Positions 47,501-56,204 of a DNA stretch of 64,000 nucleotides are shown piece by piece; position 1 is the first letter of the stretch, and each line of letters starts with the position of its first letter. Source of the stretch: Alphaproteobacteria bacterium. GTDB lineage: Bacteria > Pseudomonadota > Alphaproteobacteria > Rhodobacterales > Rhodobacteraceae. The notes under the pieces were generated by a model, which searched no databases, had not been told where the DNA came from, and saw only the letters and a list, made by a program, of their open reading frames with translations. The stretch is taken from assembly GCA_030431825.1 (NCBI GenBank), contig JAUIIJ010000007.1, forward strand, positions 1 through 64,000, read 5' to 3'. The translations under genes were made by a program, and so were the position numbers.

Positions 47501-47924
47501 GCCGCTGCTGTTCGAACAAAGCCAGCAGGCGCAATTCCTCAAGCCTACGGTGATCACTCTGGTTTACGGGCTCGCCTTCGGCATGGTGCTGGTGCTGTTG
47601 GTGGTGCCGGCCCTCGTTGCGGCGCAGCAGGATATCGCCCGCCCGCTCGCGGCCTTTCGTCGGGCCCTGCGCAGCCCTGCGCGCGGCCTGCGTGGCGTCA
47701 TCTGGTCAACTGGGATCGTGCTGGCCGCGTGGCTGGCGGTCACGCTTGGTGCGACCGCTGTCACCGGCGCATTGCCCGCCCCTCTGGCGGTTCTCGTACC
47801 CGCGCTGCAAGACATGACGGCGATGCGTGCCGCCCTCCTGGCCTTTGTGGCCGGAGCCCCGGTGATCGTGAGCCTGGCCTGGCTGGCTGCGCGGCTGGTC
47901 TACCGGCGCAGGGCGATGGCGTGA
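44532..47924 (+). CDS. RND efflux permease (AcrB/HAE1 type) with C-terminal extension
   Basis: This 1130-residue inner-membrane proton-driven pump has the first helix at about 22-40, two large periplasmic loops and the proton-relay Asp pair in ITLGIVVDDAIVVGEH (about 400). The second half has PFGLVGTIWGHHQWDVPLSM and GMTGIIINDSIVLVTTID. After the usual last helix (VYGLAFGMVLVLLVVPALVA) about 90 extra residues carry two more likely membrane helices (STGIVLAAWLAVTLGA and LLAFVAGAPVIVSLAWL). The substrate is unknown. Its 3' end overlaps the convergent NUDIX gene by 25 bases. Confidence 0.92.
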   Translation: MAREIPKAAGGVLSYFTRHRTVANLLLLLMLVLGAAAIPNMRAQFFPDVIVDEVTVRVEWEGAGPEDVDGAIVQVLEPTLLAVDGVESASSTSREGIATITLEFEPGWDMARAADDTQAAVDAVTTLPDEAEDPSVRRGVWRDRVTDVVITGPIAAEQLALFADEFVNRLFAVGVTRTTIRGVAAPQTLIEVPSVKLIQNDISLTEIAQAVAAEVETSPAGDVSGANARVRTGTQKRAPEDIAGIVLRSNDDGSNLTVGDLATIRVEGVDRNRSYFVGDNPAMSIRVDRSNQGDAIRIQRQVEEVAAEMLLSLPAGVTIDLIRTRAEAISGRLETLVDNGIMGLGLVVALLFLFLNARTAFWVAAGIPVAMFAAIALMYVGGLTINMISLFGLIITLGIVVDDAIVVGEHADFRARRLGEHPVAAAENAARRMAMPVFAATLTTVIAFFGLTAVGGRFGDLIKDIPFTVIAVLAASLIECFLILPNHMAHAIAHSARDHWYDWPNRMVNRGFRWVRDRLFAPFMGWVIAGRYVVLAAAVALLASQIAVFIRGDVQWRFFNAPEHGSVTGNFAMVEGATRADTLAMMREMQRATEELGSEYEERYGTNPLQYVMAETGGNSGRNLPGAETRDKDLLGGIAIELIDADLRPYSSFAFVAELQDRVRRHPLAEVVSFRGWRSGPGGDALDVQFYGADVQTLKTASEDLQTALLRYPEVSAVEDNLAYDKEELILDLTPQGQALGFTIDTLGRALRARLNGIEAATYPDGPRSATIRVELPEGELSADFLERTYMRTPKGGYVPLSDVVSVEQRTGFSTVRRENGLRLISVTGDIAEDDPARAAEIQTALESEILPKIASERQVDWRLSGLSEQESDFLTDARNGLILCLTAIYLVLAWVFASWKRPLVVMAIIPFGLVGTIWGHHQWDVPLSMFTVVGLLGMTGIIINDSIVLVTTIDQYARERSVTQAIIEGTTDRLRPVMLTTLTTVLGLVPLLFEQSQQAQFLKPTVITLVYGLAFGMVLVLLVVPALVAAQQDIARPLAAFRRALRSPARGLRGVIWSTGIVLAAWLAVTLGATAVTGALPAPLAVLVPALQDMTAMRAALLAFVAGAPVIVSLAWLAARLVYRRRAMA

Positions 47925-48325
47925 TCCATCACCTCGACCACGCGGTCGCTCATCGGGATATCGCCGCGCCTGACGTGGTCGAACGAAACCCAAGCGACCT
48001 CTTCGACATCATCTGCCGGACAGGGGTCCCCGGCGACATAGTCACACAGCACCACGGCGAGCAGATACTGCAGGGCCGGGTTGCCATCCGCATCCCACAG
48101 GATCACGTCGATATTGGTCATATAGTCAACGGGTGTGGCGACGATGCCCGTTTCCTCTTTCAATTCCCGCGCCGCAGCGGCAAGCGCGGTCTCGCCATAC
48201 TCGACATGTCCGCCGGGGAATCCCCACAGCCCGGCATCGGGCGGGTTCTTGCGCCGCGCCAACAGCACGTGGCCGTCGGACATCACCACCGCGATCGCCC
48301 CAAGCCTTGGACCGCGCTCCGTCAC
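47900..48325 (-). CDS. NUDIX hydrolase
   Basis: A 141-residue NUDIX protein with a complete box: GGHVEYGETALAAAARELKE followed by ETGI. It opens RLGAIAVVMSDGHVLLARRK, resembling enzymes that clean up nucleoside diphosphate derivatives. The GTG at 48325 begins one base after the stop of the DsbD-N-like gene and gives the normal NUDIX N-terminus; the extra open frame upstream is antisense or alternative frame of that gene. The 3' end overlaps the RND permease. Confidence 0.88.
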   Translation of the reverse strand: MTERGPRLGAIAVVMSDGHVLLARRKNPPDAGLWGFPGGHVEYGETALAAAARELKEETGIVATPVDYMTNIDVILWDADGNPALQYLLAVVLCDYVAGDPCPADDVEEVAWVSFDHVRRGDIPMSDRVVEVMDHAIALRR

Positions 48326-48326
48326 T

Positions 48327-49142
48327 TCAACCCGGGGTGCAGCCACGGATATCCACCGCGTGCCGCTGGCCAAGCACGGTGATACGCACCGCAGACCGGT
48401 CAACCGCGAGGGGGCCGTCTGTCACCGGGATCAACTCGCTGGTGACAACCAGAGTGCCGCCGTCCCGCCTGCTGTCGGTCCGGGAGGCCCAGATTCGCGG
48501 ACTTCCGGGTTCGATCACCGCAATCTCGGGTCCACCTGCCGACGGCATGGCAATGCGCGCCTCGATCTGCATTCCGTCCGCAACCGGCGCCAGACGACAT
48601 GTGGCCGAGGTCACTCCGGCCTCTTTCCGGCTGAACGGGCGCTGCGCCAGCGCGGCTGCGATCGCGGGGTTGCGGCCGGCACCGGCGTCAAGCTCGTGAT
48701 CCACCACAAGCGTTCCGGGCACGCAGATGTCCTTGCAGATGCCCAGTTCGACCTTGCCGCGCAACCGGACGGGACGATCGGGATCGACGGGGGTGATCTC
48801 CACCGGCAGTATCACCTGGGTGTCATAGCCGATGCTTTGCACGCCGTTCTGGTCGAACACGTGCGGCGTGGGCCAGGTGATGCGGAGCTGTCCGAGATTC
48901 TGCGACCTGCTCCAGTCGAATTGCGGTGGAATGCCTGCATCCCCCGGCGCCCGCCAATAGGTCTTCCACCCGTCCGACAAGGTCAGGCGAAGCGCACCGA
49001 GATAGGTGCCGCGCTTCGTCAGCCCGCCATCGAGAACATCGGCCCGCACCAGATCATCCACCCTGACCTGAGCGGCAGGCGGCATGGCCACGAGCGTCAG
49101 TGCGATGGCAAGGCCGAGGAGGGATGGAAAGCGTGTTCTCAT
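48327..49142 (-). CDS. Secreted protein with DsbD N-terminal-like domain
   Basis: The 271-residue protein has a signal peptide ([18 protein letters not shown]), an immunoglobulin-like region with [19 protein letters not shown], and the Cys pair [10 protein letters not shown] (about 130-140). This matches the DsbC/DsbD alpha domain that shuttles electrons in the periplasm. The membrane and thioredoxin parts of DsbD are absent, so it is a stand-alone domain that may receive electrons from a separate CcdA/DsbD-type protein. It is divergent from yqgE. Confidence 0.8.
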   Translation of the reverse strand: MRTRFPSLLGLAIALTLVAMPPAAQVRVDDLVRADVLDGGLTKRGTYLGALRLTLSDGWKTYWRAPGDAGIPPQFDWSRSQNLGQLRITWPTPHVFDQNGVQSIGYDTQVILPVEITPVDPDRPVRLRGKVELGICKDICVPGTLVVDHELDAGAGRNPAIAAALAQRPFSRKEAGVTSATCRLAPVADGMQIEARIAMPSAGGPEIAVIEPGSPRIWASRTDSRRDGGTLVVTSELIPVTDGPLAVDRSAVRITVLGQRHAVDIRGCTPG

Positions 49143-49263
49143 GACAGATAAATGCGCGTTCGGCGCCAGAATGCCAAGTCACGTTCCGGTCAATTCCATG
49201 ACAACCCGGCAATTCGGTCAACTCACCCTTGCGCCGCGCGGGGGCTGGGGCCATGTTGAAACC

Positions 49264-49851
49264 ATGGGCACATCTGACACCACAGCTCGCCATCATATGG
49301 ACCTGACCGGAAAGCTGCTGATCGCGATGCCGGGCATGGGAGACATGCGCTTCGAACATGCGGTAATTTTCATCTGCAGCCACGGTGCCCGGGGCGCAAT
49401 GGGGCTGATCGTGAACAAGCCGGCTCAGGACGTGCGACTGTCGCACCTGCTGGAGCAGCTCGACATCACGCCGGACCCGCCCGCGCAGGACATGACGGTC
49501 TATTTCGGAGGCCCCGTCGAAGGCGCGAGGGGCTTTGTCCTGCACTCGCCGGATTACTGCTCTGACCTGCAATCGCTGTCGATTTCCGACGCGTTCAGCA
49601 TGACCGCAACGCTCGACATACTCGAAGACATCGCCACGGGCCAGGGTCCGGAGCGCGCGCTCATGCTGCTTGGATACGCCGGCTGGGGACCGGGCCAGCT
49701 CGAAGGCGAGATCGCCATGAACGGCTGGCTGACGGCAGACGCGGACCCGGATCTGGTCTTTGGCAGGGCGGATGACGAAAAATGGGGCGCCGCGCTGCAT
49801 TCCTTCGGCGTCGATCCACTCAGCCTGTCGGCAAGCGCGGGTCACGCCTGA
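49264..49851 (+). CDS. YqgE/AlgH family protein
   Basis: A 195-residue protein of the YqgE/AlgH family: [50 protein letters not shown] and [15 protein letters not shown]. These proteins are conserved but have no agreed biochemical role. The start is uncertain: ATG at 49264 is used, ATG at 49297 (MDLTGKLL) is equally reasonable, and neither has a strong ribosome site. Confidence 0.9.
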   Translation: MGTSDTTARHHMDLTGKLLIAMPGMGDMRFEHAVIFICSHGARGAMGLIVNKPAQDVRLSHLLEQLDITPDPPAQDMTVYFGGPVEGARGFVLHSPDYCSDLQSLSISDAFSMTATLDILEDIATGQGPERALMLLGYAGWGPGQLEGEIAMNGWLTADADPDLVFGRADDEKWGAALHSFGVDPLSLSASAGHA

Positions 49852-49862
49852 TCTTCATCTTT

Positions 49863-49905
49863 GGTCAAATACTCCGGGGAGTTTGAGGGGCAGCGCCCCT
49901 CATCG
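49863..49905. repeat. GC-rich hairpin repeat, copy 2
   Basis: A unit reading CAAATACTCCGGGGAG then the hairpin TGAGGGGC / GCCCCTCA (49884-49902) resembles the repeat at 36349-36400. It lies 12 bases after the yqgE-like stop and faces the end of the convergent Sua5 gene, again in a transcription-end position. Confidence 0.65.
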
Positions 49906-49982
49906 CGCACATTTTCGCACCCGTCCCCGGCGTTCGGCGATCCCGAACAGTTTCGGGTTGCACGGGCTTGCCGCGACCCGCG

Positions 49983-50936
49983 TCACCTGTCGCGCGGTGC
50001 GGCGGCCCGGCGCAACCGGTCATTGATCGCCGCGCCGAGCCCGTGCTCCGGCACCGGTGCCACCGCGATGGGGCGGCCGAGCTGGTCCAGACGGTGCAGA
50101 TGCCCAAAGAGATTTGCCGCGGCTTCCGCCATATCTCCGCCTGGCGACAGGTTCAGGTCGCCATCGGCAAGACCGAATCCCAGCATGACCTCGCCCGCGC
50201 GCGGGGTGCCCGCATTCAGCCTCAGAGAGGCCTGCGGCGCGTAATGCGACAGCAACTGGCCCGGCGCGACGGGCGCGTCGGCGGTCGCATGCTGTTGCAG
50301 GGTCTGGCCGATGACCTGCTCGATCCGTTCCGTCGCCAGGCCACCGGGGCGAAGCAGGCGCGGGGTATCGTCGATGAGCCCGACGATTGTCGATTCCAGC
50401 CCGACCGCACAGGCCCCGTCATCGACCACGGCGGCGATATGCCCGTCCAGCCCCGCCAGCACGTGGGCGGCAGTGGTCGGACTGATTCGGCCCGACGGGT
50501 TCGCTGACGGCGCGGCGAGCGGGCCGCCGAACCTGCGCAGCAGGGCCTGTGCCGTCGGGTGCGCCGGCACCCTCACCGCCAGGGTCTCAAGCCCCGCAGT
50601 CACCAGCGACGCAATGCCGTGACCCGCGCGCAAGGGCAGAACCAGAGTCAGCGGCCCCGGCCAGAAGGCCTGCGCCAACCGCTCCGCAAGGGGGGACCAC
50701 ATGACCAGCTTTCGTGCGGTTTCGACATCCGGAACATGTGCAATCAGGGGGTTGAAGGCGGGCCGGCCCTTGGCGGCATAGACCCGCGCCACCGCCGGGC
50801 CCGAGCGCGCATCCGCGCCCAGCCCATAGACCGTCTCGGTGGGAAAGGCGACCGGCTCGCCGCGGTCCAGCAGTTCGGCGGCACGCGCCAGGTCCGCGGG
50901 CGAGGGGGACAGCTTCAATGTGGATTTTTCGGACAT
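49983..50936 (-). CDS. L-threonylcarbamoyladenylate synthase (Sua5/TsaC)
   Basis: This enzyme makes threonylcarbamoyl-AMP for the t6A modification of tRNA. The 317-residue protein has the YrdC domain (AFPTETVYGLGADARSGPAV, KGRPAFNPLIAHV, APSANPSGRISPT) and a C-terminal Sua5 domain joined by LLRPGGLATERIEQVIG and PGQLLSHYAPQASLRL. That makes it the longer Sua5 type rather than short TsaC. The start at 50936 (MSEKSTLKL) was chosen because upstream codons are shadow sequence of the acyl-CoA dehydrogenase region. Confidence 0.94.
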   Translation of the reverse strand: MSEKSTLKLSPSPADLARAAELLDRGEPVAFPTETVYGLGADARSGPAVARVYAAKGRPAFNPLIAHVPDVETARKLVMWSPLAERLAQAFWPGPLTLVLPLRAGHGIASLVTAGLETLAVRVPAHPTAQALLRRFGGPLAAPSANPSGRISPTTAAHVLAGLDGHIAAVVDDGACAVGLESTIVGLIDDTPRLLRPGGLATERIEQVIGQTLQQHATADAPVAPGQLLSHYAPQASLRLNAGTPRAGEVMLGFGLADGDLNLSPGGDMAEAAANLFGHLHRLDQLGRPIAVAPVPEHGLGAAINDRLRRAAAPRDR

Positions 50937-51059
50937 TTCCGTGACGCGGCGTTTTGGTTGCGCCCGAAGGCGCGCTGGTTTGCAATAGGGTCTACCCCGT
51001 CCCATAGTGGCGACACCGGGCAAAGCCAAGCCCGTCGCCCGCCATTCAAGAGGTCCTTC

Positions 51060-52763
51060 ATGCCGTACCGAGCGCCTGTCCAAGACTACGAATTCCTGTT
51101 TCGCCATGTTGTCGGCTTTGACCGCGTCGCTGAAACCGGGCGCTTTGACGAAGCCTCTCCCGATCTTGTCAGCGCGATCCTCACCGAGGCCGGCAAGATG
51201 TGCGAAGAGGTGATGGCACCGCTGCAACGCAACGGCGACCTGCATCCGGCGCATCTCGAGAACGGCGTATTGCGTACATCGCCGGGTTTTGCCGAGGGCT
51301 GGCGTGCAATCGCCGAGGGCGGCTGGATCGGGATGAGCGGCAATCCGGAGCATGGCGGCATGGGCCTGCCGATGACGCTGACCACCAGCGTCAATGAAAT
51401 GATGAGCGCGGCCTGCCTGTCTCTGCAACTCGCGCCGCTGATGACACAGGGGCAGATCGAGGCGCTGGAGCACCATGCCAGCGATGCGCTGCGCGACCTG
51501 TACCTGCCGAAACTGATCAGCGGCGAGTGGGCCGGCACCATGAACCTGACCGAGCCACAGGCCGGATCCGATGTGGGGGCGCTGTCCTCAAAGGCGGTGC
51601 CCAACGACGACGGCACATATGCCATCACCGGGCAGAAGATCTATATCAGCTGGGGCGACAACGACTTTACCGAGAATGTCTGTCACCTCGTGCTGGCCCG
51701 CCTGCCCGATGGTGGGCCGGGCACCAAGGGGATCAGCCTGTTCCTCGTACCCAAATACCTGCCGGACGACGCCGGAAATGCCGGGGTTGCGAACAGTCTC
51801 AAGGTGGTGAGCCTTGAGCACAAGATGGGCCTGCACGGCAGCCCGACCTGCGTCATGCAATATGACGAGGCAACCGGATGGCTCGTGGGCAGGGAACATG
51901 GCGGCATGGCGGCGATGTTCACGATGATGAACAATGCGCGTCTAGGCGTCGGTGGACAGGGTGTCGGGGTGGCCGAGGGGGCCTATCAGCACGCCCTGGC
52001 CTATGCGCTTGAGCGCAAGCAGGGAAAAACCCCGAGCGGCACCATCATCGACCATGCCGATGTGCGCCGGATGCTGACCACGATGAAAGCCGACCTGTTC
52101 GCGTCGCGCGCCATTCTGCTGGCCTGTGCGGTGGCGATCGACATGCAGACCGCCACGGGGGATGCGGACTGGGCCGCGCGGGCGGCCCTGCTGACCCCGA
52201 TCGCCAAGACCTTCGGCACCGAAGTCGGGATCGAAACCGCACAGACCGGCGTGCAGGTTCATGGTGGCATGGGCTTCATCGAGGAAACCGGCGCGGCGCA
52301 ATTCTATCGCGATGTGCGGGTGACGGCGATCTACGAAGGCACCAATGGCATTCAGGCGATGGATCTCGTGGCCCGCAAGATGATGGATGGCGGCGAGGCG
52401 GCATCGCGCCTGCTCGATGAAATCGAGGCACATGCCGAGGCGGCGCGGGCAACCTTCCCCGAGATGGCCGAGGCGGTGTGGCAGGCGACCGAATCCCTGC
52501 GCGAAACAACCGAATGGCTGGTGTCGCAAACCGACATGAACGAACGCTTCGCCGGAGCAGTGCCGTATCTGCGGGCCTTCGCGCGGGTTCTGGGCGGTCA
52601 TTTCCACCTGGCGGCCGCCCTGGCCGACCGTGGCGGCGCCCGCGAAAAACTGGCCCGGTTCTACGTCACGCGGATGTTGCCGGAACATGCGGGCCTGTTG
52701 GAGCACGCACAGGCCGGTGCATCGGGTCTATTTGCGCTGGATACCGACGAGTTGAGTGCATGA
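51060..52763 (+). CDS. Acyl-CoA dehydrogenase
   Basis: A 567-residue flavoprotein of the long acyl-CoA dehydrogenase class with an extra C-terminal domain. Visible blocks include EWAGTMNLTEPQAGSDVGAL and KIYISWGD in the middle domain, and RDVRVTAIYEGTNGIQAMDL, where YEGT holds the likely catalytic Glu. The layout resembles DmdC-like enzymes of roseobacters, but several clades share it, so the substrate is left open. It is ATGA-coupled to a metallo-beta-lactamase-fold gene. Confidence 0.9.
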   Translation: MPYRAPVQDYEFLFRHVVGFDRVAETGRFDEASPDLVSAILTEAGKMCEEVMAPLQRNGDLHPAHLENGVLRTSPGFAEGWRAIAEGGWIGMSGNPEHGGMGLPMTLTTSVNEMMSAACLSLQLAPLMTQGQIEALEHHASDALRDLYLPKLISGEWAGTMNLTEPQAGSDVGALSSKAVPNDDGTYAITGQKIYISWGDNDFTENVCHLVLARLPDGGPGTKGISLFLVPKYLPDDAGNAGVANSLKVVSLEHKMGLHGSPTCVMQYDEATGWLVGREHGGMAAMFTMMNNARLGVGGQGVGVAEGAYQHALAYALERKQGKTPSGTIIDHADVRRMLTTMKADLFASRAILLACAVAIDMQTATGDADWAARAALLTPIAKTFGTEVGIETAQTGVQVHGGMGFIEETGAAQFYRDVRVTAIYEGTNGIQAMDLVARKMMDGGEAASRLLDEIEAHAEAARATFPEMAEAVWQATESLRETTEWLVSQTDMNERFAGAVPYLRAFARVLGGHFHLAAALADRGGAREKLARFYVTRMLPEHAGLLEHAQAGASGLFALDTDELSA

Positions 52764-53824
52764 GCATGGACGGCGCGTCCGCGCCCGTCATCCGGTACCC
52801 CTGGTCGACCCCGCCCGGACGCGGAGAGGCGATCGAGGTGGCGGATGGGGTGTTGTGGATGCGCCTGCCGTTGCCGATGAAACTTGACCATGTGAATGTC
52901 TATGCGCTGGACGACGGTGACGGCTGGACACTCATCGACACCGGCTTTGACACCGGGCTGACGCGCAGCATCTGGTCGGAACTGATGGCCGGGCCCCTCG
53001 GCGGCAAGCCGGTACATCGCGTGGTCGTCACCCATCATCACCCGGATCACGTCGGGCTGGCAGGATGGTTTCAGAGCGAGCACCGCGCCGAACTGGTCTC
53101 GACGCGCACCTCATGGCTGTTTGCCCGGATGCTGCTGCTTGACGATCAGCAGAGGCCGCCGCCGGAGACGATCGAATTCTGGCGCAGCGCCGGGATGGAC
53201 GCGGCAATCCTCGCCCAGAGAACCGAGGAAAAACCCTTCAACTACGCGGATATCGTAGCCCCCATGCCCCTGGGCTTCCGGCGGGTGAAACAGGATGACA
53301 CGATCCGCATGGGCGGTCGGTGCTGGGACGTTCATATCGGTAACGGTCACGCGCCGGAACATGCCACATTCTGGAGCCGCGAGGATAATCTGGTGATTTC
53401 GGGCGACCAGATCCTTTGTTCGATCAGCCCCAACATCGGTGTCTATGCAACCGAACCCGAAGCCGATCCGCTCGAGGGCTGGCTCGAAGCCTGTGAACGC
53501 TTGTTGCTGCTGGCGCGCGAGGATCATCTGGTGCTTGGCGGGCACAAGCTGCCTTTCACCGGTCTGCCGTTCCGGTTGCAGCAACTCATCGAGAATCACC
53601 ACGGAGCGCTGCGCCGGTTGCAGGAGTTCCTGGGCACGCCGCAAACCGCCGCGGCCTGTTTTCCGACCCTCTTCAAGCGGCGGATCGGCGCCGGCGAATA
53701 TGGTCTCGCGCTGGTCGAAGCCGTGGCGCATGTGAATCATCTTTTTCACGCGGGCCTTGTCAGTCGCAGCCGCGGCGACGATGGTGCATGGTTGTACCAG
53801 GCGCGAGGTGGCTCAGATGGATGA
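52760..53824 (+). CDS. Metallo-beta-lactamase fold hydrolase
   Basis: The 354-residue protein has the metal-binding motif THHHPDHVG (about 92-100), GNGHAPEHATFW, SGDQIL and GGHKLPF, giving a full set of His/Asp ligands for a dinuclear site. It could be a thioesterase or a glyoxalase II-like enzyme; the coupling to an acyl-CoA dehydrogenase suggests acyl-CoA or thioester work. The start (MSMDGASAP) overlaps the dehydrogenase stop as ATGA, and the end overlaps the DUF6173 gene by eight bases. Confidence 0.87.
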   Translation: MSMDGASAPVIRYPWSTPPGRGEAIEVADGVLWMRLPLPMKLDHVNVYALDDGDGWTLIDTGFDTGLTRSIWSELMAGPLGGKPVHRVVVTHHHPDHVGLAGWFQSEHRAELVSTRTSWLFARMLLLDDQQRPPPETIEFWRSAGMDAAILAQRTEEKPFNYADIVAPMPLGFRRVKQDDTIRMGGRCWDVHIGNGHAPEHATFWSREDNLVISGDQILCSISPNIGVYATEPEADPLEGWLEACERLLLLAREDHLVLGGHKLPFTGLPFRLQQLIENHHGALRRLQEFLGTPQTAAACFPTLFKRRIGAGEYGLALVEAVAHVNHLFHAGLVSRSRGDDGAWLYQARGGSDG

Positions 53825-54269
53825 CGATATCAAGACAACGGCCGAGGCCATCGAGGGCGATGTGTTGCCCCGGATGCATGAGGTCCACGCGGATCCCGAG
53901 AATTGCAAGACAGAGGATTGCGTCCCCGAGCGCCTGAAACAGCCGGTGGCGGGCAAGAGCGCCGCGCAATGGGCCTATGAGCGGCTGATCATGTACATCC
54001 GCAACTTCGAAGAACAGCTCGACAACGAGCATGAAGTGGCCATGGGGTTCGTCGGCGGCGGAGCCGGGGTACTGAGGATCGAGGGGCTTGGCTTTTATGA
54101 CCCCGATATCGTGACATTCTACGGTCGGGACGGCACCGGAGCCCGCACGCAATTGATTCAGCATGTGAGCCAGCTCAGCGTCATGCTGCGCGCCCTGCCC
54201 AAACCGAGCGCGGACGTTCCGGCAAACCGTATCGGGTTTCGGTTGGCGGCGGATCTGGAAAACGCCTGA
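53817..54269 (+). CDS. DUF6173 family protein
   Basis: A 150-residue acidic protein whose middle (AAQWAYERLIMYIRNFEEQL, GFVGGGAGVLRIEGLGFYDP, DIVTFYGRDGTGARTQLIQH) I associate with DUF6173, a family of Rhodobacteraceae and relatives without known function. No enzymatic motif is visible. It is the third gene of the dehydrogenase operon and starts inside the end of the MBL-fold gene. Confidence 0.7.
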   Translation: MDDDIKTTAEAIEGDVLPRMHEVHADPENCKTEDCVPERLKQPVAGKSAAQWAYERLIMYIRNFEEQLDNEHEVAMGFVGGGAGVLRIEGLGFYDPDIVTFYGRDGTGARTQLIQHVSQLSVMLRALPKPSADVPANRIGFRLAADLENA

Positions 54270-54359
54270 CGCGCCCTTGCACCCTGGCGGGGGCCGGGAT
54301 TCCATGGCGCAAGCCCCGCACACGACAGGAGCCCCACCCACCATAGGAGCATTGTGCAC

Positions 54360-56204
54360 ATGAGCGCGCTGACCACGGTAATTTCCGCCTATCGGGCCGC
54401 GTTGTCGCGCGGGCTTGTCATTACCGGGCTTTATCTGGTCCTGCGGCTGGCCATCTATGCACTGCTGGCGCCTCTGTTGGGGGTGCTTCTCAATTTCGGG
54501 GTGTCGCTGTCCGATCAATCGGCGTTGACCGATCAGGATATTGCCGGATTCTTCCTGACCCCGGTCGGGTTCGCCGCCGCGGTGGTGGTCCTGGCCCTGT
54601 TGCTGCTGGTCGAGGTTCTGGGCTTTGCGCTGATGGCGGCGCTCTGGCGCGCCGACAGCGGGGACAGCCTTGCCAGGGTACGCGCGGCCCTGGTGGCGGT
54701 GGCGCGACGCATACGGCCACTGATCATCTTTGCGGTCCTGTTCGTGCTGCGCGTGTTGGCGATTGTCCTGCCTTTCGTGTTGCTGGGGCTGGGGGTGGCG
54801 TGGCTGCTGCTGTCGGATTACGACATCAACTATTACCTGACCGAGATGCCGTCGGAGATCTGGATTGCCGGCGGGCTGATTGGCGGCCTGGGCCTGATCG
54901 TCGCGATCATATTGCTGGTGAGATTCACCGGGTGGGCGTTGTCCCTGCATCTCGTCCTGTTCGAGAATGCGCGCCCGCGTCACGCCTTTTCCATGAGCGC
55001 GGCGCGCATGGCGGGACAACGGATGCGGTTGCAGCGCGACGTCGTGATCTGGCTGGGCATTCGGGTGTCATGCATGGCGCTGGCCGGGGCCATCGCGACC
55101 GGTATTCTCAATCTGATGCCGCTGCCCGTGGATGGCGGCTTGCGACTGGTTCTGGTGCTGACGCTGGCGATGGCCAGCCTGTGGGGCTTCGTCAATATCG
55201 TGATATCGGCCCTGTCACTCGGGGCGCTGGCCCATGTGATTAACGGGTTCTTCACCGATGACGTCCATCTGCAACCTTTGCCTCGGAGCGAGACGGCCCG
55301 GCTAAGGCACCGGCTGAAATGGATCGGCGCGGGTCTGCTGGTCTTCGTCCTGCTCGGGTTCTGGTCTGCTGGCGAACTGCTCGACGAGATCTCGGCGCAG
55401 AACGATGTCGAGATCATCGCGCATCGCGGTGCAGCGGGCAGCAGGCCGGAGAACACGCTGGCCTCGGTCGAAAAGGCTCTGGACGACGGGGCGGACTGGG
55501 TCGAGATCGATGTTCAGGAAACCGCGGATGGTCAGGTCGTGGTGATGCATGACAGCGATTTCATGAAGCTGTCGGGTGTCGACCTCAAGATCTGGGACGC
55601 CACCGTGCAGCAGCTTGCCGATATCGACATCGGTGGATGGTTCGATCCTGCCTATTCCGATCAGCGGACCCCCTTGCTGCGCGACGTGCTGGCATTGGCA
55701 AAGGGTCGCTCCAGGGTCTTGATCGAACTGAAATATTATGGCCACGACGACGATCTTGAAAACCGCGTCATCGCGATTGTCAAGGAAAGCGGGATGGTCG
55801 GCGATATCGCGACCATGTCGCTGAAATACCCGGCGGTTCAGAAGATGTTGACACTCGAACCTGACTGGCCGGCGGGCGTGCTTGCGGCAACCGCCGTCGG
55901 GGACATGGCGCGCTTGCAAGGCGATTTTGTCGCGCTGAGCAAGGGGCGCGTCACGCCGTGGATGGCGAGCAGCATTCAGGAGGCCGGCAAGGATCTTTAT
56001 GTGTGGACCGTCAATGACCCGTTGGAAATGTCCAAGATGATTTCGATGGGGGTGAACGGGCTGATCACCGATGAGCCTGCCCTCGCGCGACAGGTCATTG
56101 CGCTGCGCGCCGAACTGAACACCGCGGAACGTCTCGTGCTCTGGATGTCCGAAGAGCTTGGCCTGTCGATCAATACCGGAGAGTATCGCGATGCCTCGCC
56201 TTGA
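54360..56204 (+). CDS. Membrane glycerophosphodiester phosphodiesterase
   Basis: The 614-residue protein has an N-terminal membrane domain with about eight hydrophobic helices (to about 345) followed by a GDPD catalytic domain. That domain contains EIIAHRGAAGSRPENTLAS, DWVEIDVQETADGQVVVMHD and LIELKYYG, with the catalytic His residues and acidic metal ligands in place. It should cleave glycerophosphodiesters to glycerol 3-phosphate and an alcohol, probably at the membrane. The ATG at 54360 is preferred to a GTG two codons upstream, which is too close to the AGGAG. Its end overlaps a phospholipase A2-like gene by 14 bases. Confidence 0.9.
   Translation: MSALTTVISAYRAALSRGLVITGLYLVLRLAIYALLAPLLGVLLNFGVSLSDQSALTDQDIAGFFLTPVGFAAAVVVLALLLLVEVLGFALMAALWRADSGDSLARVRAALVAVARRIRPLIIFAVLFVLRVLAIVLPFVLLGLGVAWLLLSDYDINYYLTEMPSEIWIAGGLIGGLGLIVAIILLVRFTGWALSLHLVLFENARPRHAFSMSAARMAGQRMRLQRDVVIWLGIRVSCMALAGAIATGILNLMPLPVDGGLRLVLVLTLAMASLWGFVNIVISALSLGALAHVINGFFTDDVHLQPLPRSETARLRHRLKWIGAGLLVFVLLGFWSAGELLDEISAQNDVEIIAHRGAAGSRPENTLASVEKALDDGADWVEIDVQETADGQVVVMHDSDFMKLSGVDLKIWDATVQQLADIDIGGWFDPAYSDQRTPLLRDVLALAKGRSRVLIELKYYGHDDDLENRVIAIVKESGMVGDIATMSLKYPAVQKMLTLEPDWPAGVLAATAVGDMARLQGDFVALSKGRVTPWMASSIQEAGKDLYVWTVNDPLEMSKMISMGVNGLITDEPALARQVIALRAELNTAERLVLWMSEELGLSINTGEYRDASP

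Noticed and set aside
51060..52763. Naming the acyl-CoA dehydrogenase dmdC
   Set aside because: Length and domain layout fit, but several related clades exist and no other dmd genes are in the window.
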